Assembly: GCA_026874595.1 (NCBI GenBank)
Contig: CM049306.1
Coordinates: forward strand, 10,497,019-10,561,018
From: Sipunculus nudus
Lineage: Eukaryota; Annelida; Sipuncula; Golfingiida; Sipunculidae
Length of the DNA stretch: 64,000 nt
Direction of reading: 5' to 3'
The position numbers were made by a program, and so were the translations under genes. Positions within the stretch are counted from its first letter, which is position 1, and every line of letters begins with the position of its first letter. The notes under the pieces were generated by a model. The model saw only the letters and a list, made by a program, of their open reading frames with translations, was not told the origin of the DNA and made no database searches. Of the stretch, positions 51,073 to 60,600 are shown one piece after another.

Positions 51073-51090
51073 TTACTAGTTCACACATAC

Positions 51091-51248
51091 CAGTGGCAGA
51101 TCCAGAGGGGAGGTCTATGGGGACAGGAGCTTTTGAATTGCAACAACTTTTTTTTCCGGTTTTAAAACAATTTTTACGTCCTGGACTTTTTTTTAGGTTT
51201 TTGATTAGATTACCTGGGTTGAACCCTCCCCACCTGGGTCCGCCCCTG
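51091..51248. mobile_element. 158-bp MITE with terminal inverted repeats and CATAC duplication
   Basis: The left end CAGTGGCAGATCCAG and the inverted right end CAGGGGCGGACCCAG agree at 12 of 15 positions, and similarity continues as GGGGAGG. CATAC flanks both sides (51086-51090 and 51249-51253), as expected for a target-site duplication. It lies in the 3' flank or UTR of the SLC49A3-like gene. The superfamily is not certain. Confidence 0.8.
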
Positions 51249-51464
51249 CATACAGTAATATTTTCAGGACATTACTTAAACAACTACTTCCTCTTATTAT
51301 GTGTTCCCCTTTGTGCACATGAAGCATGCTGTGTTGTGTTTATACTGTGATGTATAATAAGATGATTATGGTATATGAAAGCTAATGACGTAGCATGCAA
51401 ATAATGAAAGCCTGATAAATGATGATAAGGAAACTGTTGGTGTTATTTGCTGGAATACCAAGCG

Positions 51465-51622
51465 TTATGTGCCTGTATACCACGTGTTACGTGTCCCATA
51501 ACTCAAAATCCTCTCTGCTGCCAGGCGCTGTTCCATCTGCAATCGCTTGTAAGGACTTTTAAACAGCGTCATAAAGAGACAGGCTACCACAACAGTCACC
51601 CCAGCGAAGCATAAGTTAGGCA
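51465..51622 (-). CDS. SLC49A3: SLC49A3-like terminal exon
   Basis: The acceptor is cctctatttcag. The exon codes a last membrane helix (FAGVTVVVACLFMTLF) and the cytosolic tail KSPYKRLQMEQRLAAERIL, then stops at TAA (51465-51467). The YKRLQ motif right after the last helix matches the SLC49A3 C-terminus. The tail here is much shorter than in the human protein. Confidence 0.85.
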
Positions 51623-54600
51623 CTGAAATAGAGGAAAAGACCATCACTTCCTTTTCTTTTGAAACAGGCAAAATATTTAGACATTCATTCAGAAGAGAAA
51701 CACAAAAAGGTCCTACAGCACATCATTTTTCAGTGAAATTTTAACTTGTATGATATGAATGGAAAAGAATATACAGGAAACAGGACATCATTACATCAAT
51801 ATCATTATACCTTCATTAAGTCATTATCAATGAAGTTATTGATTGTCCAGATTCACAAAAAAGTTGATAAAAGGAGTAAATTTTTTTGTTCATAGTTTCA
51901 TCAGCCAAAAAATTTCATATATAACAACTTTAAAATATTTGATTGTAACAGCCTTTGGGAATAACTTCTTAAAATATAAATCATCAATTAATATGTTCAT
52001 GTATCTTTTTCCCAATATGAGTAGATAATTTTTCCAATCATCACCATTTAAGTCTCCTATGAATACTGTTTACATATCAATGTTAAAGTGATCAAACTTC
52101 AACTTATTTTGACTCCACTTTACATTGATATCCAAAATGTTTTTTTTTATGTTATATTCCCAGAAAAGATGAGTGGCAAATTTACAGAATGAACGTTTAT
52201 TATCTTCTTTTAGCATCCATTTTTCCCATCGAATAATTATTGACAAGAATATTCTGTAACAAGGCCTACAGGCCTAATGCAAACCTGTGCATTGGGAAAT
52301 ACACCAGGTATAATGCTTCAATGCTGGACGATTACTTCTCATGTATATAAACAATGCAGGTACTAAACATTTTGAATAAGAAACAATTACACAAACAACA
52401 CTGCTGGATTCTGGCATGGGTGCACACAACACAACTAGGGACCACAGTCTCAACGCTCAGCTGAATTTGTCAATAAGGATATTTTTAAAGAAATTTTTCA
52501 GAATGACAGTCCTGTGACCTTAACCAATGACCTTGTGACCAAAAAATCTTAGAACTTAATATCCTTGAACTTGCAGCATTAGGATTATTGTAACAATCTT
52601 TTAAAAAGTGACCTTGACCTCTGACCAGATAACCTCAAATTCTACAGGTTTCCTCACATTGGGCAAGTAAGCCATGTGTGAACGTTGGAAAGTTCAGGAT
52701 GAAAAGTTTGATTTACAGTGCTTCAACTTAGATCGCTGGACCCTGGTAATCAAAATGAATTTACTTATGTGGTTGGTCATTATTAAATCAAGTTAGAAGC
52801 TAGTTTATTTTAGTAAATAAATAGAAAAATATTTGTCTTAATAGAAAAAATACAGGTGGTGCCACCACGTTTCAGGAACTGACAAAACTAGTCAAGGTCA
52901 ATATTCAAGGCAAGATTCATGACAAACCATGCATTAATTATAAAGATATTGGAGGTTTTGTATCAAATTTTTTTACTATTCTGGGGGGTACTTTCAAGCC
53001 CTGTAGCTGGAAGGATATAGGTCGCAGTGACCTAATTTCAGGTTTCCAAGGAGATTTTTTATTGACCTCCCTGGATTATCACTTAGATGTTTCTAGGACC
53101 AGCTGTTACGATTTGTGCCCTGCTAACGGCAGCCAGACATCTGTATGGACGACAGACAAAGCACCATACCTATACCTCAGTTGACTTACAGTCAGCTGCG
53201 CTAAAAATGATTGTAGCTGGCACCACCAGTCTTGTATACAACAAAGCTATCAGAGATATATACATATGCCCAAGTTCAGAATGATATATCAAACCCCTCC
53301 TGAGAAATAAGCAGGGACACACACTGTGCAAAAATTATTGAAGGTGGCACCACCAGTCTTGTATACGACAAAGCTATTCGATAGGTATAAATATGCCCAA
53401 TTTTAGGATGATATATCAAATTCATCTATAGATATAAGCAGGCACAAAAGTCACACAATGTGCAAAAGTCATTGTAGGTGGTGACACCTGTCTTGTGAAC
53501 GAGAAACCCATCAAAGATGCATAGACAGGTCAAAATATCAGGCCAATACATCAAACTTACCTTAAGTCTGATGCATGGGGCTGACCACGCTGAGGTGAGA
53601 AAGGCAGTTGCCCTGAGTGAACTGTGACAAATTTGCTGGCTCAGGCTACTGCACAGAGTGACCTCACGAGCTGCACCTGGCTAGACTGAGTGAACTTTTG
53701 ACCTTTACCTGGCTGCACTGAGTGAACTCATGACCTGTTGCCTAATCTGATACAGTTGGCAGTCTGCCAAAGCTATAAACAGACTGGCTCCACATGCAGC
53801 CCTGAGAGGCATGACACCCATGAGGTGATCACATGGTGCCCATGAGGGGATCACATGCCTTGTGCTTTGCTGCACTGATTGAACTCTTGACCTATATCTG
53901 GCTGCACTGAATGAACTCTTGATCTATTGCCAAATCTCAAACAGTTGGCAGTTTCTTAACCTATTTAAATATAAAGACACAATCTTAGCCTGTTGGCAAA
54001 TCTGTTTACACATACCAAAAGACTTTGGCTAAAATACATTTTTTCAAGCTGACATATTCATAAACTTTTTATCAAAATATCTAGAACAATAAAAGATGCA
54101 GTTCTTTCATAAATAAGCTGAATCCCACAACATCTGATATGTGATTATTGCATAAAATCTGGGGATGGTAGTTCCTGCTATTCTGAGAAATTATGGGTTA
54201 ATGTACAGATGACCAATGACCCCATACAAAAAAAGGTCAATGCAGCTGGCGCCACCATTACCTGAATTTCATATATGGCTCATGTGACCAACACTGGCAT
54301 AAAATTTGGTGATGATAGCTCTGGCCGTTTCTGAGATTGTCATTTTAGTATGCTTTTTCGGACAGATGACTAGGTTCAACTTCCTGTAATTCGGCCAAAA
54401 TTCACCAAACTTGAACCATTTGAACAAACTTGAGAGAGATGGTATAAAAGATTATTTCTGTGAAATATTGAACAAATTGGCTTTACCGTTTCGGAGGAGA
54501 AGATTTTTAAAGGTTTTTTAGCTTTTTCTCTATAAAATCTGAGAAAATGCAGATATTTTCAGATGGCTAATTTTTAGCATTAAATTTCAAGATGCTAGCT

Positions 54601-57600
54601 TCAGTCGTTTTCGAAATAGTATGGTTTAATGTATGTGCCTGTGATTGTAAACATTGCCTGGCATGAGGAATATCTAATATCATAAATCTACATTTTTTTA
54701 AAGTTTTTAAAAAACATTCTTGTCAATATTAACCATTAATAACCTAAAATCTAAATGTCTGGAGGCATGATGCAACAGATGCGATAAACTGGTTCCAGGC
54801 TAGATGTATCTGCTTCAAACAGCTAACATATATGGTAAAATGACTCAATTCAATCTTTCTTATTCAGCCAAAATTCATTCTTTGGAACCATAAAAGACAA
54901 TTATTATAAGAATTATTCAGGGGATTATTCTTGTAAAATATTAAACAAATTGGCCTCAGTGGCGTCAGTCAAAAATGTTTTGCAGGTTTATAACTCATAT
55001 GGGAAAATAAAGCAAAATGGCTAAGTTAAGCTTCCCATAACTCAGCCAAAAATACTGAACCAAAACCATTTGAACAAACTCAATTCAATCTTTATTATTC
55101 AGCCAAAATTCATTCTTTGGAACCATAAAAGACAATTATTATAAGAATTATTCAGGGGATTATTCTTGTAAAATATTAAACAAATTGGCCTCAGTGGCGT
55201 CAGTCAAAAATGTTTTGCAGGTTTATAACTCATATGGGAAAATAAAGCAAAATGGCTAAGTTAAGCTTCCCATAACTCAGCCAAAAATACTGAACCAAAA
55301 CCATTTGAACAAACTTGAATTATCAACTTCTAAGGATAATAAATGTGTGAGATTTAAGAATTTAGCCCAGTGGTTTTTAAGAAGAAGATCTTTGTAGCCA
55401 CTGAGCTTAAATGGGCTGCTATGGCATATGACTAAATTCAGCTTCCCATAACTCAGCCAAAAGTCACAGAACTGAGACCATTTGAAGAAACTTCAGAAAG
55501 CACTACCCTAGAATCATTTCTCTGCGATATTAAACAATGTGGCCATATGGTTTCAGAGAAGACGTTTTTTGTAGCTGTCAGTATGATACCGGCACTGATG
55601 ACCCCCGTACAAAAAAAGACAGATGCAGGTGGCGCCACAATTACCTCAATTTCAGATATGACTTATGTGACCAACATTGTCATAAAATTTGGTGATGATA
55701 GCTCCAGCCATTTCTAAGATTGTCATTTTAGTATGCTTTTTGGGACAGATGACTAAGTTCAACTAGCTGTAACTCGGCCAAAAATCACTGAACTTAAACC
55801 TTTCGAACAAAATTGAGAGCGATTGTTCCAGGGAACATTTCTGTGAAATACTGGACAATTTGGCTGAACAGTTTCGGAGAAGAAGATTTTTAAAGCTTTT
55901 TCAGCTTTTTCCCTATAAAATCTAAGAAAATGAAGTTAGCCAAAAAATAAGCAAAAACCGATAGTTTTTTATAAGACTAATTTTTTGCATAAAATTTTGT
56001 GATGCTAACTCTTGCCGTTTTCAGGATGGTATAGGTTAACGTACAGACGACAGACGATGGACAACGGATGTTGGACGACGCCACACCATTGCATAAGCTC
56101 ACATGTTCGCTAAAAAAAATTAATTGAAAATTCTGAGTTTTCACATCTGTAAATACCTGTTTTGGTTGTAAGTATACTGACAACCAGTCACAATCGTCTA
56201 TATTCAAATCTTTATTAATCTGTGGTGGCTTTAAAGTAAAGCCTACAATTTGATATTTAATGCATCTATATATCTTCTGATAAGTGGCTCTGTTTAATAT
56301 ATTAAGTTTATCTTTATAAAGGAAAAGGAAAGTAAGGGGTCTACTCAGAGATTCTCTCTCAAAATCATATCTTTTCGATAATAATAAATACACCAGGGAG
56401 TACCACCTAAAGAAATACTTTTCTTGAAGACCTCTTTCATTCCAATAACGGAAAGACCTTACATTATTATTATTATCAAACAAGTCCTTTGCAGTTTTTA
56501 TTCCAACTTTGAAGAACTCATTCCAGAAGATAATTTTATTGTCATTTTGGAAGTTTTTATTTAACCAAAGTAACTGAATTCCAACATCCTGTTGTTTAAA
56601 GTAACCAGCCCTTACTAACTGGATACTTTGTAAAACCTCTCTATAACATGGTGCCAGTTTCGCTTTTTCCAGATTTATGTTATGATTACTTAACAACACT
56701 AAACAGAGTTTTAGTATTTCGAGGTAACTTGTGTAAATTAAAATACCATAGCTTCTTCCAAGGTCTGTCTTTTGTGTATAAATATCTTTTAACCCATGAT
56801 ATTCTAGATGACATTATAAATGACTATAAGTGCGGTGCCTTTAGACAACCATTTTTTATGTCTTGTACTAATAGACTTCTTTGTAATTTCTCCGTTTTAC
56901 TATTCCATATAAACCGATAGATCACTTTCTCCAGATACTTAAGAAAATGAAGAGGAACTGAATCATTTATAAACTGATATTGGAATCTTGATATAATGAA
57001 TATTTTAACTATCTGAATTCTTCCCTGCAGTGACAAGCTTCTAATTCACCACAGATTAACTTTTTCAATATCATTTATCTTATTATAAAAATTTTCCTTC
57101 TCACATTCTTTCTTATCATATGAACAAAAGACACCCAGTATTTTTATACTTTTTTCAGGCCACTTAATATTCAATGGTTACTTTTTTAAATTTCTAAAAG
57201 CTCCTATCCAAAAGCCATCTGATTTGTCAGTGTTCAGATTTAAAACCACTGTAACTTCAAAATATTTTGACAGTTTCCAAAAAAAATCCTGGCAGAATTC
57301 ACACTATTTGTTACTGCTAAAGTATTATCCGCACACTGTAAGATTTTAATTTCATCATTATCCATTTTAACACCTCCTATATTTGTTTACTTTCTAATAA
57401 TCTGGCTTAACATTTCAATTGAAAGAATAAACAAATAAAGTATAATATATGTATACAGACAAACAGTAGAAATCAGTACTCCTTTGATTCCAAACTATTT
57501 CTATGACAATGCCCCAATCTTACCTGTGTAGTTCATGGACTGAATACTTTCAGTGCTGGAATGAGAACTGCTACAGTAACCTCCCATGGGCTGAGCCAAA

Positions 57601-60600
57601 TAGGGCATCACCAAAACATATACTATCACTTGTAACTGCCTGTAACACAGAAATATGCATCTGAATTTGTGAAGTCTCCAGTTTATATGGATCAATCAAT
57701 GATATGAAAATCTTGTATTTCTAAAATCCTATTGCATCAACAAATCACTATTTATACATCTTACCAGTATTTCTAATAAACTCTCATATACTTTATCACC
57801 AATGGTTCTGAAGCAGTGTCCTGAGTTGCAAGTTTAGTCTCAATACTTCCTTACAGAAAGTATACATTTACATCAAAATATGTTTGCTGTGTTTGTGACA
57901 AAGTATGTTCTTTACTTATGTTATGTTTTTGTAAGCAGGAATTTCCAGAACCCTGGTAGGTGATGCATCAGGATGAACAGTTCCTCAAAAATGTTCTGTT
58001 GAGGCCCCCTCTCTCAATCTTATCTCAATCTCAGCTTCTTTTTAAATTCAAAACCACCTTCAGAGGGAGGAACTTGAGATCAAAGGGATCGCTGGTAACT
58101 CTGCAGGTCTGTGTGTATCCACAATGACCAGGCTTTATCAAATTAACATATACACCCTTATCTGCAGGCAAATCATTTCACACATATCTATTTGATGCCA
58201 TGCAGGAGCTATTACATCCAGTGATATAAACATGTAAACATCTATATTTCTAGGTGGTATCACTCTATTGATATCATGATTCTCACCCGCTTATAATCAG
58301 GAAACCGGTGCTGGTAGCTTCGGCCACAGGGTAGGTGCACTCCACGCCCAGCTCCAGACATATTGGGTAAACCGCAAAGCCAAAGAACCCAAACAGGGAC
58401 ATGGCAATGGCTATCCATGCTTCAAGTCCTTCATACATAGAAACCTGAAACGGTGAACTCACAGCATAAAGTCTTATAGTGAAAACAGAGTTCTAACTGA
58501 TACTGTTTCTGATACTGGAAATGGTGATGTTGTTCATACACATAGTAACCTACCACCTGGCTCTACATGAAAAAGCCTCCCTGACCCCTTTTTGATATGG
58601 CCATAAATTTAGTATATACAAGGAATACAATTTCAGCTTGAGATATTGCTGCTTATGTACCCATTATAGAAGTGATTGGTGACCCATTATAGAAGTGATT
58701 GGATGAAGAGTGGACACTAGCACACAGGAGAGGTTAGCACAGAATGGGTAGTGTGTCTGTGTGGATGTACAATGTGTACAATGCATTGTATGTATGTGTT
58801 TGGTTGTAATTTAGCCTACACTGGGCTGTGTGTCTGTGTATGTAAATAGCACAAACTGTATTGTGTCTCTGTTTGCATGTGTAGTCTCTTGTTTTCATCA
58901 GTATTCAATGTTGTTCAAAAATAAGAAGAACAATTTTTCATTATAGAGAAGGTTCATTTGAAGGAAAACATGCTATAACAGAACATTTGTGGTGACCTCA
59001 CATTAATGTGATTGAGAAGTGAATCCCTGATTAAACATTTAACCCCTGGAACTTCTTTTACCTCTACTGGATTGGCAGAGTCACAGTTTAAAGCTGTAGG
59101 CCTAAATAATGAGTTTGTGAATTCTAGAAGTGATACCACAGTGATGTGGTATGAAGCCAAAGTTACCCATGAGTAACACTGCACTTATCAGGTGTAATAT
59201 GTGTCAATGTTTATCATTTTAGATGATACTGGTGAAGAAACGTCCACTTAGGCCAAGTCAATAACACCAGGCTTACTGTAAGTTAAGACCATGACAAATA
59301 ATTTGATCTGACTGGTGAACTCGAGTCCTGACTTACCAGTGCAAACATTACAGATGCCAGAGCAGTCATCGCAAATGACACCTTGGCAACCTCCTCAAAC
59401 TTCTTGGTCTTATCCACAAAGACGCTAGCCACTGCTGCCCCTATAATGCCTATGCCTATAAGTAGTGCCCCACAAATACCTGCAAACACCTGAAATAAAC
59501 ACTAAGTAAATTTAGATGAGATCAAAGATATATGCGATTGAAGTAAATACACAGCTTGGTCAATCATGATCATTTGAAGTTACTGGGCAGAAGAGTTGAA
59601 AACTGAATCATTGAAAAAAAATAAACACTATAATTTCATTAAACTAGGGACCCATGAGTCTCGACACTCAGCTGCATTTGTCTATAAGGATATATATTGG
59701 TTCTGTGATCAGTTTGAAGCCAACCTGTCTACCCAAACTAGAGTTATCATCCATAAACTAATTTGTGAATGGATGGGCCCTGTGACCTTAACCTTTGACC
59801 TAGTGACCCCAAGATCAAAAGGAAACTTCCCCCATTGGCAGGTGCACCACATGTCGATGATGGAAGGATTGAGAGGAAAAGTATGGCTTAAAATGCATCC
59901 ACAATCTTTCTAAAGTAGTGGGTCCTGTGACCTTGACCTTTGATCTCATGACCTCATAATCAACAGTTCTTACTTTAGTGGTGGGCCATATATAAGTCAA
60001 GTTTGAAACCAATATTTCAAACCAAACTGGTGTTATCATCTGGAAACTAATATGTGGATAGATGGCCCCCATGACCATGACCTTTGACCTTGTGACCCCT
60101 AAATCCATAAGTTACTTCCACTATAGGCAGGTGAGCAACATCTGGAAGTTAGAAGGTTTGAGACAGAAAGTTTGGTTAAAAATACATCGACAATCTTTTT
60201 AAAGAAGTGGGTCCTGTGACCTTGACCTTTTCCCTTATGACCCCAAAATCAAAAGGGTTCTTACATCATTGGTGGGTCATATATAAGTCAAAATTGAAAC
60301 CAATATGTCTATCCAAACTGGAGTTATCATCAAGAAACAAATATGTGGACAGATGGGCCCCTGTGACCATGACCTTTGACCTTGTGACCCCCAAATCAAT
60401 CAGGTTCTTCCCCTATTGGCAGCTCAGCTATATGTGAAAGATGGAAGGTGATGAAAAGTTCTTCCCAGGGAAGAAATACAGCCACAACATACATATCATA
60501 TTTGTTTTTCATATGACAATTTGGCCTTTTTATGTCAGTACAAAATGTAATATGTAAAGGACGTGCAAACAAAACCTTTGGGTGTCAGAGAAAGCGACTC

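Noticed and set aside
56648-56920. 90-codon plus-strand frame
   Set aside because: Antisense shadow of the LINE fragment.
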